Source: Nonomuraea rhodomycinica
GTDB taxonomy: Bacteria; Actinomycetota; Actinomycetes; Streptosporangiales; Streptosporangiaceae
Assembly: GCF_013363995.1 (NCBI RefSeq)
Contig: NZ_JABWGO010000001.1
Span: 682,001 to 746,000, forward strand
DNA: 64,000 bases
Reading direction: 5' to 3'
Position numbers and translations under genes: made by a program. Positions 44,523 to 52,974 of this stretch are shown here, one piece after another. How positions within the stretch are numbered: position 1 is the first letter of the stretch; every line of letters starts with the position of its first letter. The notes under the pieces were generated by a model that was given only the letters and a program-made list of their open reading frames with translations, searched no databases and was not told where the DNA came from.

Positions 44523-45187
44523 TCACCGTGCTGGTCGTCGAGGACGAGGAGATCACGGCCGAGGCCCACCGCATCTACGTGGAGCGGGTGCCCGGCTTCC
44601 GGGTCGCCGGGGTGGCCCGCTCGGGCGGCGACGCGCTGCGCTTCCTGCGGCACACGCCGGTGGACCTCATCCTGCTCGACCTGTACCTGCCGGACATGCA
44701 CGGGCTGGAGGTGTGCCGGGCCGTGCGGGCCGGCGGCCTGCTGTGCGACGTCATCGCGATCACCTCGGCGCGCGACCTGGCGATGGTGCGCTCGGCGGTG
44801 TCGCTGGGCGTCTCGCAGTACCTGCTCAAGCCGTTCGCGTTCGCGGCCCTGCGCGACAAGCTGACCCGTTACGCCGCCTTCCGCGGGGAGGCGGGCGAGA
44901 TCGTCGGCCAGGGCGACGTGGACCGGGTGCTGGGCACGCTGCGCGGCACCGGCGGCGAGCTGCCCAAGGGCATGACGCAGGACACGCTCGACACGGTCGC
45001 GGCGGAGCTGCGCAACCGGCCCGAGGGCGTGTCGGCGCAGGCCGTGGGGACGGCGGCCGGGGTGTCCCGGGTGACGGCCCGCCGCTACCTGGAGTACCTG
45101 GTGGAGCGGGGCGTCGCGGTGCGCTTCCCCCAGTACGGCGGGGTCGGCCGTCCAGAGTTGCTCTACCGGATCCCCATGGAACGTTAA
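44519..45187 (+). CDS. CitB/DcuR-type response regulator
   Basis: A 222-residue regulator partnered with the upstream kinase. The receiver domain has the acidic pair in VVEDEEI, the phospho-Asp in LILLDLYLPDMHG, and the conserved Lys in QYLLKPF. The C-terminal half has a helix-turn-helix (SAQAVGTAAGVSRVTARRYL) as in CitB/DcuR. It overlaps the kinase stop by ATGA, so the two are co-translated. By family and context it probably activates dctA in response to C4-dicarboxylates, which is inference. No binding site was identified in the 42.9-43.0 kb region. Confidence 0.93.
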   Translation: MITVLVVEDEEITAEAHRIYVERVPGFRVAGVARSGGDALRFLRHTPVDLILLDLYLPDMHGLEVCRAVRAGGLLCDVIAITSARDLAMVRSAVSLGVSQYLLKPFAFAALRDKLTRYAAFRGEAGEIVGQGDVDRVLGTLRGTGGELPKGMTQDTLDTVAAELRNRPEGVSAQAVGTAAGVSRVTARRYLEYLVERGVAVRFPQYGGVGRPELLYRIPMER

Positions 45188-45258
45188 TGACGCTGACGCT
45201 GGTCGTTCAATCCGGGCCTCTAGCTTCTGGGTGCATCCCACAGCACTGAGGAGACACC

Positions 45259-47379
45259 TTGCGAGTCCTGGCCGTAGTTCCCGCCCGCGGAGGTTCGGCG
45301 GGCGTCCCCCTGAAGAACCTCGCCACGGTCGGCGGGGTGCCGCTGGTGGCCCGCGCGGTGCGCGCCTGCCTGCGCGCCGAGCTGATCGACCAGGTCGTGG
45401 TCAGCACCGACCACGCCGGCATCGCGGAGACCGCCAGGCGGGCGGGGGCGCTCGTGGTCGACCGCCCGGAGGAGCTGAGCGGCGCCACCGCCTCCAGCGA
45501 GTCGGCGGTGCTGCACGCGCTGGACACGCTCGGCGCGGACCCCGAGGTGGTCGTGCTCGTGCAGTGCACCAGCGCCTTCATCGACCCGGCCGACCTGTCG
45601 GCCGCCGTGCGCAGGGTCCTGGACGGCGAGGCCGACTCGGTCGTGTCGGGGCTGCCGACGCACGAGTTCCTGTGGACGGCCGCCGGCGCCGGCGTCAACC
45701 ACGACCCGGCGGTACGGCCGCGCCGGCAGGACCGCGAGCCGCAGTTCCGCGAGAACGGCGCGTTCTACGTCATGCGCGCCGCCGGCCTGCGCGAGCACGG
45801 CCACCGCTTCTTCGGCACCGTCGGCGTGCAGCCCGTCCCGGCCCGGCACGGCATCGAGATCGACGACCCCGAGGACCTGGAGCTGGTCCGGGCGCTGGCC
45901 CCGTTCGTGGACCAGCCGGAGCCGATCGACGTCGACGCCGTCATCACCGACTTCGACGGCGTCCACACCGACGACCGGGCCTACGTCGACTCCGAGGGCC
46001 GCGAGATGGTCCTCGTCAGCCGCTCCGACGGCATGGGCGTCGCGCTGCTGCGCCGGGCCGGGGTGAAGGTGCTCGTCATGTCCACCGAGCACAACCCGGT
46101 CGTCGCGGCGCGGGCCCGCAAGCTGGGCGTGCCCGTCCTGCAGGGGCTCGCCGACAAGCGGACCGTGCTGCGCGACTGGCTGGCCATCGAGGGCCTCGAC
46201 CCGGCCCGCGTCGCCTACGTCGGCAACGACGTCAACGACCTCGGCCCGATGGCCGAGGTGGGCTGGCCCGTCGCGGTGCCGGACGCCAACCCGAAGGTGC
46301 GGGCCGCCGCCCGCGTCGTGCTGACCCGCGTCGGCGGGGCCGGCGCGGTGCGCGAGCTGTGCGACCGGGTGCTGGCCGCCCGCCCCGCCCCGGCCCCGGC
46401 CGTGCCCGTGACTCCGCTGGTCCCGGGCACGCCCGCCCCGTCGGCGGCGCCGACCCTGTCCTCCGCCGCCCCGGGCGGCCCCGTCCAGGCGCGGCCCAGG
46501 ACCGCCCCGGCGCCGGTCGCCATCGGTGACGTGCTCGTCGGCGACGGCATGCCGGTGTACGTGATCGGCGAGATCGGCATCAACCACAACGGCGACCTGG
46601 ACATCGCCCGCCGCCTCATCGACGTCGCCGCCGACGCCGGGTGCCAGGCGGTCAAGTTCCAGAAGCGCACCCCCGCGATCTGCGTGCCCGAGGAGCAGAA
46701 GGGCCAGATCCGGCAGACGCCGTGGGGCGAGATGACGTACCTGGAGTACAAGGAGCGCACCGAGTTCGGCCTCGACGAGTACCGGCAGATCGCCGAGTAC
46801 TGCGACGAGCGGGGCCTGCACTGGTTCGCCTCGCCGTGGGACGTGCCCTCCGTGGAGTTCCTGGAGGAGATGGACGTCCTGGTGCACAAGGTCGCCTCGG
46901 CCGGCGTGGCCGACCACGAGCTGCTGCGCGCCCTGGCCGCCACCGGCAAGCCGGTCATCCTGTCCACGGGCATGTCGACGCTGACCGAGATCGACAAGGC
47001 CGTCGAGATCCTCGGCACCAGCAAGCTGATCATGATGCACGCCACCTCCACGTACCCGCTGCCGCCGGAGGAGGCGAACCTGCGCACGATCACCACGCTC
47101 AAGGACCGCTACGGCGTGCCGGTCGGCTACTCCGGCCACGAGCGCGGGCTGCAGATCTCGCTGGCCGCGGTGACGCTCGGCGCGGTCTGCGTGGAGCGGC
47201 ACATCACGCTCGACCGCACCATGTGGGGCTCCGACCACGCCGCCTCGCTGGAGCCGTCCGGGCTGGAGCACCTGGTGCGCGACATCCGGATCATCGAGCA
47301 GGCCCTGGGCGACGGCGTCAAGCGGGTCTTCCCCGGCGAGGAGGCCCCGAAGGCCCGCCTGCGCCGCGTCACCGCCTGA
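45259..47379 (+). CDS. NeuA-HAD-NeuB trifunctional ulosonic acid protein
   Basis: A 706-residue fusion that could make and activate a nonulosonic acid. Residues 1 to about 215 are a CMP-sialate/Kdn synthetase (VVPARGGSAGVPLKN, where the usual Lys after GGS is Ala). Residues about 225-385 are a KdsC-like HAD phosphatase (ITDFDGVHTDD, VAYVGNDVNDLGPM). A Pro/Ala linker follows, then about 421-706 an NeuB-type synthase (YVIGEIGINHNGDL, VKFQKR, ILSTGMST, GYSGHE). The usual C-terminal SAF domain of NeuB is absent. TTG 45259 has GAGGAG five bases upstream. Order suits Kdn or sialate-9-phosphate synthesis, dephosphorylation and CMP activation. Kdn is favoured by the Streptomyces teichulosonic acid precedent. 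Confidence 0.87.
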   Translation: MRVLAVVPARGGSAGVPLKNLATVGGVPLVARAVRACLRAELIDQVVVSTDHAGIAETARRAGALVVDRPEELSGATASSESAVLHALDTLGADPEVVVLVQCTSAFIDPADLSAAVRRVLDGEADSVVSGLPTHEFLWTAAGAGVNHDPAVRPRRQDREPQFRENGAFYVMRAAGLREHGHRFFGTVGVQPVPARHGIEIDDPEDLELVRALAPFVDQPEPIDVDAVITDFDGVHTDDRAYVDSEGREMVLVSRSDGMGVALLRRAGVKVLVMSTEHNPVVAARARKLGVPVLQGLADKRTVLRDWLAIEGLDPARVAYVGNDVNDLGPMAEVGWPVAVPDANPKVRAAARVVLTRVGGAGAVRELCDRVLAARPAPAPAVPVTPLVPGTPAPSAAPTLSSAAPGGPVQARPRTAPAPVAIGDVLVGDGMPVYVIGEIGINHNGDLDIARRLIDVAADAGCQAVKFQKRTPAICVPEEQKGQIRQTPWGEMTYLEYKERTEFGLDEYRQIAEYCDERGLHWFASPWDVPSVEFLEEMDVLVHKVASAGVADHELLRALAATGKPVILSTGMSTLTEIDKAVEILGTSKLIMMHATSTYPLPPEEANLRTITTLKDRYGVPVGYSGHERGLQISLAAVTLGAVCVERHITLDRTMWGSDHAASLEPSGLEHLVRDIRIIEQALGDGVKRVFPGEEAPKARLRRVTA

Positions 47380-47410
47380 CCCGTCCCCCCTCGTCCTCGC
47401 AAGGAAAGAC

Positions 47411-48391
47411 TTGATCACTCTCTCGGTCGTCGTGCCGGTGCGGGACGGCGAGCGCTTCATCGCCGACGCGCTCGCCTCCCTGCGCCGCAACGCCCGGCGC
47501 GACTTCGAGTTCATCGTGGTGGACGACGGGTCGGTGGACGCCACCGCCGACATCGTCGAGGACTTCCGCGGCGACCTGCCCGGCCTGTCCGTGATCCGCA
47601 ACCCCGTGCCGCTGGGGCTCGCGGACGCGCGCAACGCCGGGCTGTCGGCCGCGTCGGGCCGGTACGTCACGTTCATGGACGGCGACGACTGGCTCGCCCC
47701 CGGCTACCTGGAACGGCTCGTCGCGGCGATCGACGGCCTCGGCTGCGACTTCGTGCGGGCCGACCACGTCCAGGCCGAGGGACGCAAACGGGTCGTGCAC
47801 CGCGCTCCGCTGGCGCGGCGGGGCGTGGTGCTCGATCCCAGGAGCGCGATCCTGCCCGCGAACGTGCGCACCATGGTCGACTACCCGTACGCGTGGGCCG
47901 GGGTCTACCGCCGCTCGCTGCGGGACCTGCTGCACTTCCCCGGGTCGCTGCACACCGCCGAGGACCGGCCGTGGATCTGGCGGCTGCACCGCGAGGCGGC
48001 CACGTTCGCCGTGGTGTCGATCGCGGGCGTCTTCTACCGGAGGCAGGTGGCGGGGTCGCTGACGCAGGTCGGCGACGAGCGGCAGCTGCACTTCTTCGAC
48101 GCCTTCGAGCTGGTCTTCAAGGACCTGGAGGAGGAGTTCCTGCCCAAGGCGGTGCGCAACTTCTGCGCGCTGCTCGCCCACCACCTGGAGCTGGCCGGCC
48201 GTTTCACGCCGCGGCTGCGGGCCCGCTTCGAGGAGCGCGGCGCGCAGGCGGTGCGGGCGCTGCCCGCCGGCCTGGTCGTGGACGCGGTCTCGCGGATGTC
48301 GCTCCAGCGGGAGACGGCGCTGCGGGCGCTGCTGCCGGACCTGCCCCCCAGCCCCCTCGTCCGGCCCCGCCGGGATCGGGAGGATTCATGA
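47411..48391 (+). CDS. Family 2 glycosyltransferase
   Basis: A 326-residue GT2-type glycosyltransferase. LSVVVPVRDGERFIADALAS and FIVVDDGSVDATADIV are the GT-A opening with nucleotide-sugar binding, and YVTFMDGDDWLAP has the metal-binding acidic triad. The C-terminal third is less conserved. TTG 47411 follows AAGGAAAGAC. It lies between the ulosonic acid fusion and a polysialyltransferase-like gene, overlapping the latter by ATGA, so it should act in the same wall glycopolymer pathway. Donor and acceptor are unknown. Confidence 0.87.
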   Translation: MITLSVVVPVRDGERFIADALASLRRNARRDFEFIVVDDGSVDATADIVEDFRGDLPGLSVIRNPVPLGLADARNAGLSAASGRYVTFMDGDDWLAPGYLERLVAAIDGLGCDFVRADHVQAEGRKRVVHRAPLARRGVVLDPRSAILPANVRTMVDYPYAWAGVYRRSLRDLLHFPGSLHTAEDRPWIWRLHREAATFAVVSIAGVFYRRQVAGSLTQVGDERQLHFFDAFELVFKDLEEEFLPKAVRNFCALLAHHLELAGRFTPRLRARFEERGAQAVRALPAGLVVDAVSRMSLQRETALRALLPDLPPSPLVRPRRDREDS

Positions 48392-49626
48392 CGACGCTCT
48401 GCTACGCCTCGACGCTGTTCGGGGCCATGTCGCTGGCCGCCGCGATCGACGACGGCCGTTTCGGCGACGGCCGCCGGGTGCTCATCGTGTCCACGAACGC
48501 GGCGATCCCCGAGATCGCCGTGCCGCTGGACCGGGCGCCCGGCTTCGCCGCGCTGCGCTCCCGCTTCGACGAGATCCACTCCTGGAACGAGCTCATCGCG
48601 CCGCTGCACCCGTCGGACTGGAAGGCCCGGGTGATCGAGGTGCCGATGATGGAGCGGCTGATCCGCGCCCATCTGGGGCTCGGCGAGGTGGCCGAGCTGG
48701 TGCTGGAGTCGATCGCGGTGCCGCCGGCCCGGACGATCGCCGGGCTGGTGCGCGACTGCCCGATCACCGTCTACTCCGACGGGCTGATGAGCCACGGCCC
48801 GACCCGCGACCCGTTGCCGGCCGAGATCTTCCGCCGGATCACCCGCCTGCTCCACCTGGACCTGGTGCCGGGGCTGGAGCCGCTGCTGCTGAGCGAGTAC
48901 GGGGTTCCCGCCGAGGTGCTGCCGGACGCGGCGTTCCTGTCGGTGGTGCGGGAGGTGACGGCCACCGCGCCCGACATGATGGACGCGCGGGCGATGATCC
49001 TCGGGCAGTACCTGTCGGCGCTCGACATCGTCACGCCCGAGGAGGAGGCGGCGCTGCACGAGGCGATGCTGCGCGCGCTGGCCGCCCGGGGCCACGAGAC
49101 GGTCGTGTTCAAGCCGCACCCGTCGGCGGGGCGCGCCCACGCCCGGCTGCTGCGCCCGGCGGCCGAGCGGCTCGGGGTGCGGCTGGTGGTGGCCGACGAG
49201 AGCACCCCGGCCGAGGCGTGCTTCGCGGCGCTGCGACCCGAGCTGGTCGTCGGCTGCTTCTCGACCGGGCTCGTCACGGCGCAGCGGTACTTCAGCCTGC
49301 CGGTCGCCTCGTACGGCACCGGCCTGGTGCTGGACCGGCTGGCCCCGTACGAGAACAGCAACCGCATCCCGGTCACGCTCGTGGACGCGCTGCTGCCCCG
49401 GCTGTCGGAGGACGGCTCGGTGACGGCGCCCCCGGCCGTGGACCTGCAGGCGCTGGTGCGGGCGGTGGGCTACTGCATGCAGGCCGAGGCGTACCCGGAG
49501 CTGCGGCCGTCGGGGATGACGTTCGACCCGCGCTACTTCAAGCGCAAGCGGCTGGAGACGCTGGGGCTGGCCGGGCGGCCGACGGCCCTGGCCCGGCTGC
49601 GCCGCAAACTCAGCGCCACCCGCTGA
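48388..49626 (+). CDS. Polysialyltransferase-like (alpha-2,8) glycosyltransferase
   Basis: A 412-residue protein resembling the polysialyltransferase (POLYST, Pfam 07388) family. TTLCYASTLFGAMSLAAAID, ITVYSDGLMSHGPT and the HP motif VVFKPHPSAG with GCFSTGLVTAQRYF are the main visible blocks. Such enzymes use CMP-sialic acid to extend capsule polymers; here CMP-Kdn or a related sugar from the upstream fusion is the likely donor. Start is the ATG in an ATGA overlap with the GT2 gene. A long upstream in-frame extension is a shadow of that gene and should be ignored. Exact linkage cannot be read. Confidence 0.75.
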   Translation: MTTLCYASTLFGAMSLAAAIDDGRFGDGRRVLIVSTNAAIPEIAVPLDRAPGFAALRSRFDEIHSWNELIAPLHPSDWKARVIEVPMMERLIRAHLGLGEVAELVLESIAVPPARTIAGLVRDCPITVYSDGLMSHGPTRDPLPAEIFRRITRLLHLDLVPGLEPLLLSEYGVPAEVLPDAAFLSVVREVTATAPDMMDARAMILGQYLSALDIVTPEEEAALHEAMLRALAARGHETVVFKPHPSAGRAHARLLRPAAERLGVRLVVADESTPAEACFAALRPELVVGCFSTGLVTAQRYFSLPVASYGTGLVLDRLAPYENSNRIPVTLVDALLPRLSEDGSVTAPPAVDLQALVRAVGYCMQAEAYPELRPSGMTFDPRYFKRKRLETLGLAGRPTALARLRRKLSATR

Positions 49627-49861
49627 CCCCCACCCGAGTCCCTTCCGACCCCTCCCCGTCTCGGCCTCGCCGCCTTCGTTCCGGAACGGCCTTCATGGGA
49701 GGGCCGGCCGGGTCGGGCGCCGGGGGGCGTGAGGTGAGACGCGGGCGGGTCAGCGTCCCAGCCGCGCACGAGAGGCGGCGCCGAGGTGTCCACCGCCCAT
49801 GCGCCCCCCGACCACGGCCGCACGACGCCGGGCAAGGCGGCGGCGTATGCAGCACGTCGGA

Positions 49862-49920
49862 TGACCGCGGCCCGCCGGGTGACCCACGACCGGCTCGGTT
49901 GACCGCGGTCCGTCAGGTGA
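49862..49920 (+). repeat. Imperfect 21-base direct repeat between converging genes
   Basis: Two 21-base copies beginning TGACCGCGG, at 49862 and 49900 (period 38), agree at 18 positions. The second overlaps the stop of the minus-strand gene. The rest of the 286-base convergent gap (49627-49912) shows no gene. Confidence 0.55.
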
Positions 49921-51076
49921 TGGCGCGCAGGTAGCGGCGGACGCGGCGTTTGGCGCGGTAGCCGTAGCGCAGCATGGTCGGCGGCACCTCCAGCCGCAGC
50001 CGGGCCCGGCGGCGGGCGGCGGCGTGCTCGGGACCGTCCAGCAGCGACCGGGCCGGCGTCCTTCGCCCGGCGGCCAGCCCCGCCAGCAGGCCCGTCCAGT
50101 CGTCGAGCTCCGCCGGGTGGAAGTAGTTGGCCGCGCACCACCGCGGGTCGGCGGTGCGGAAGTCGCCCTCCGCGAGGTCGTCGAGGGTCCCGAGCAGCCC
50201 GCTGCCCTCGAACACCAGGTTGATCATCTCGGCGCTGACCCCGAAGTCGGCGAGCACCAGCGACGGCACGCCCTGGGCGATGGCCTCCAGCGCGGCGGTC
50301 GAGCTGACCGTCACGAAGCCGGCGGCCCGCTCCAGGTGCTCCTGCATGGGCCCGGCCGCGAAGGCCAGCCTCCCGGGCTCCCCCAGCTCGCGCCAGAGTC
50401 GCTGGTAGGGGAGACGCTCGCGGTGGGTCTGCCGCTCGCCCTCGAAGGCGCGCACCTTGACCACCACGTCGAGGTCCGGCCGCAGCTCGGCGAGCCGCCC
50501 CAGCGCGAGCAGCACCCGCTCGCGCTCCTCCCGCCCGACCGGCACCTTGGCCTGGGTGGCGAACACCACGCGGTTCCCGCCGGACGCGGTCCGGCCGGGA
50601 CGCAGGAACGGCAGCCGGGCCAGCCCGATCGCCCCTCCCCCGCCCAGCCGGGCGGCGATCTCCCCGAACTCGGCCACCTCCCGGCGGCTGTGCAGCACGA
50701 ACAGGTCGCAGCCGCTGCGGAAGAGCCACGCCTTCTCGGTGGCGGGCACCGAGATGCCGGGCAGGCCGGTCACGAACACGGGCCGGGGCCGCAGCCCGTC
50801 CAGCACCTCGGCGACCAGCACGTCCACGACCGGGCCGGTGCAGGCGACGAGGATCACGTCCGGGCGGTCGCGCTCGGCCGCGCGCCGCAGCGCGCGGGCG
50901 GACAGCACGGGCGGCGCGGGACGGCCGCCCACGGCCGCGGCGATCTGCTGCGGTGAGGGCGCGATGGGCGTGCGCACCACCACGAGGTCGCTCTCGCAGC
51001 CGGCCGGCAGGTCGCCGAGCAGGCAGGCCGCCCATTTCAGGTACGAGTCGGAGTCGGCGACCGCCAGCACTCTCAC
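49913..51076 (-). CDS. DUF6716-type putative glycosyltransferase
   Basis: A 387-residue protein that I place in the DUF6716 putative glycosyltransferase group because of VRVLAVADSDSYLKWAACLL at the N terminus and the GT-B-like C-terminal half (FVTVSSTAALEAIAQGVPSL). Related genes accompany teichulosonic acid loci in Streptomyces, as I recall. GTG 51076 overlaps the stop of the next upstream gene (GTGA), so the pair is co-translated; a start at 51130 is less likely. It runs opposite to and converges with the NeuA-NeuB operon. Donor and acceptor are unknown. It lacks the HP motif seen in the polysialyltransferase-like gene. Confidence 0.7.
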   Translation of the reverse strand: MRVLAVADSDSYLKWAACLLGDLPAGCESDLVVVRTPIAPSPQQIAAAVGGRPAPPVLSARALRRAAERDRPDVILVACTGPVVDVLVAEVLDGLRPRPVFVTGLPGISVPATEKAWLFRSGCDLFVLHSRREVAEFGEIAARLGGGGAIGLARLPFLRPGRTASGGNRVVFATQAKVPVGREERERVLLALGRLAELRPDLDVVVKVRAFEGERQTHRERLPYQRLWRELGEPGRLAFAAGPMQEHLERAAGFVTVSSTAALEAIAQGVPSLVLADFGVSAEMINLVFEGSGLLGTLDDLAEGDFRTADPRWCAANYFHPAELDDWTGLLAGLAAGRRTPARSLLDGPEHAAARRRARLRLEVPPTMLRYGYRAKRRVRRYLRAIT

Positions 51077-52071
51077 CCGGTCACTCCTGTCAGATGCGAG
51101 CGCAGCGCCGGGGCGGCTCCGCTGGTCCACCAGTCGTCCGGCACGGCCACCGGCTCCACCGCGACGCCGCGCGGGCCGAGCAGCACCCGCAGCGAGGCGA
51201 TGGCGGTGGAGGGCAGGCTGAGCACGCGCTGCCCGGCGCCGAGGCCGCGCAGGGTCAGCTCGGCCGGCGCTCCGCCGTCGTGCACGGTGATGCCGGGCCG
51301 TTCGCGGATGTGCGCGACGTCCACGGGGTCCTCGCGCCGGTGGGGGTAGTAGGCGAGCGGCTCCTCGCCGGCCAGGTCGGTCAGCCAGCGCAGGTAACGG
51401 TCGCGGCGCACGAGGCCGTTGCGCACCAGGGACGTGCCGAGCACGACGGTCCGCTCGGCCGGGCCGGGCTCGGTGGGCGGCTGCGAGCGCAGCCAGGCGA
51501 AGTCATGGCGTACCAGGTCGAACCCGGCGGCGCGGACGGCGCGGTCGAGGTCGTCGGGCACCGGCAGGGCGGTGAAGACGGTCACGCGCCCGGCGCGCAG
51601 CCGGATCGCGGCGGCCAGCCCCAGCAGCGTGCGCAGCCGTCCCGGATGGGCGCGGGCCCGCAGCAGCGGCCGTAACGGCCCCGCGGCCAGCAGCTCCAGC
51701 AGCCGCAGCGTGGCCAGGCCGTCGTCCACGACGACGAGCCGGCCGGGCCGGGAGGTGAGCCAGCGCAGTTGCACCTTGCCGGAGAAGGCGTCGCCGGCGA
51801 CGTCGACGCGGCGCGGCATGTCCTCGGTGGGCTGGGCCAGTTCCAGGCCGTCGGGCAGCGCCAGGCGGCGCAGCTCGCGGCGGGTCGCCTTGAGGGCGCG
51901 CTGACCGGCGCGGGGCACGACGACGGTGGCGGGGCCGAGCAGCCCGGCATGGTGCGCCTCGACGGCGCAGAGCATCTGAAGGGGAGATTCCACCCAGGCC
52001 GACGCCCGTTCCGCCACCCCTGCTCTCCCCACTCCGGGCTCACCGGCCTCGCTGTTTCGGTGCTCTGACAT
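51073..52071 (-). CDS. Putative sialyltransferase-like protein of the ulosonic acid locus
   Basis: A 332-residue protein of uncertain family. The N-terminal AWVESPLQMLCAVEAHHAG and the C-terminal LAYYPHRREDPVDVAHI, with an HR/HP-like element, resemble GT52/GT80-type sialyltransferases. A GTG at 52017 has GGGGAG upstream and gives a better N terminus than ATG 52071, so the start is unsettled. Its stop overlaps the DUF6716 start by GTGA. Location opposite the NeuA-NeuB operon suggests it transfers or handles the same acid sugar. Confidence in the enzyme class is modest. Confidence 0.6.
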   Translation of the reverse strand: MSEHRNSEAGEPGVGRAGVAERASAWVESPLQMLCAVEAHHAGLLGPATVVVPRAGQRALKATRRELRRLALPDGLELAQPTEDMPRRVDVAGDAFSGKVQLRWLTSRPGRLVVVDDGLATLRLLELLAAGPLRPLLRARAHPGRLRTLLGLAAAIRLRAGRVTVFTALPVPDDLDRAVRAAGFDLVRHDFAWLRSQPPTEPGPAERTVVLGTSLVRNGLVRRDRYLRWLTDLAGEEPLAYYPHRREDPVDVAHIRERPGITVHDGGAPAELTLRGLGAGQRVLSLPSTAIASLRVLLGPRGVAVEPVAVPDDWWTSGAAPALRSHLTGVTG

Positions 52072-52130
52072 CGAACGACGGGGTCACGGTAGTCCGGGTG
52101 CCTGACGGCGCGAAGAACGCGGCGTGAACA

Positions 52131-52955
52131 ATGGAGGCCATGAACTCGCTCAATCTCACCACTGACGGCGTCACGATCCCCCAGCTGGGGTACGGCGTCT
52201 GGCAGGTTCCCGCCGACGAGGCCGAGCGGGCCGTCACGACGGCCTTCGAGGCCGGTTACCGGCATGTCGACACCGCGAAGATCTACGACAACGAGGAGGG
52301 GGTGGGCCGGGCGGTCCGCGCCTCCGGGCTGGCGCGCGAGGAGGTGTTCGTCACCACGAAGCTGTGGAACGACGACCACCGGCGCGCCGAGCAGGCCCTC
52401 GACGAGAGCCTGGCGCGGCTCGGGCTCGACCACGTCGACCTCTACCTCATCCACTGGCCGGCGCCGAAGCAGGACGCCTACGTCGGCGCCTGGCGGGCGA
52501 TGGAGAAGGCGCACCGCGACGGCCGCGTACGGGCCATCGGTGTGTCGAACTTCACCGCCGAGGCGCTCACCCGGCTGATGGACGAGACCGGGGTCACGCC
52601 GTCGATCAACCAGATCGAGCTGCACCCGTGGCTCCAGCAGCACGAGCTGCGGGCCTTCCACGAGGCCAACGGCATCCTCACGGAGGCGTGGAGCCCGCTC
52701 GGCCAGGGCAAGGGCCTGCTGGAGGAGCCGGCGCTGGCGACGCTGGCCGCCAAGCACGGGCGCACCCCCGCCCAGATCGTGCTGCGCTGGCACCTCCAGC
52801 TCGGCAACGTGGTGATCCCCAAGTCGGTCACCCCCGCCCGCATCCGGGAGAACTTCGACGTGTTCGGCTTCGTCCTGGACGACGAGGACCTGGCAGCCAT
52901 CGGGGCGCTCAACGCCAATCGCCGCCTTGGCCCCGATCCCGCCACCTTTGGGTAA
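52131..52955 (+). CDS. Aldo/keto reductase
   Basis: A 274-residue NADPH-dependent carbonyl reductase of the AKR5-type (2,5-diketo-gluconate reductase-like). The catalytic tetrad Asp-Tyr-Lys-His is seen in YRHVDTAKIYDNE, FVTTKLWND and DLYLIHWP, and the coenzyme signature is VVIPKSVTPARIREN. MNSLNLTTDGVTIPQLGYG is the usual opening, so ATG 52140 is an alternative start to 52131; neither has a well-spaced ribosome-binding site. The substrate is unknown. It is divergent from the sialyltransferase-like gene and followed after 19 bases by a dehydrogenase. Confidence 0.93.
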   Translation: MEAMNSLNLTTDGVTIPQLGYGVWQVPADEAERAVTTAFEAGYRHVDTAKIYDNEEGVGRAVRASGLAREEVFVTTKLWNDDHRRAEQALDESLARLGLDHVDLYLIHWPAPKQDAYVGAWRAMEKAHRDGRVRAIGVSNFTAEALTRLMDETGVTPSINQIELHPWLQQHELRAFHEANGILTEAWSPLGQGKGLLEEPALATLAAKHGRTPAQIVLRWHLQLGNVVIPKSVTPARIRENFDVFGFVLDDEDLAAIGALNANRRLGPDPATFG

Positions 52956-52961
52956 AAAGCT

Positions 52962-52974
52962 ATGATCCCTCGCC
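52962..52974 (+). promoter_or_regulatory. -10 element of a probable leaderless transcript
   Basis: TATGAT at 52962-52967 lies eight bases before the ATG of the next gene and no ribosome-binding site is present. A transcript starting at or next to the ATG is therefore likely. A matching -35 was not seen. Confidence 0.55.
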
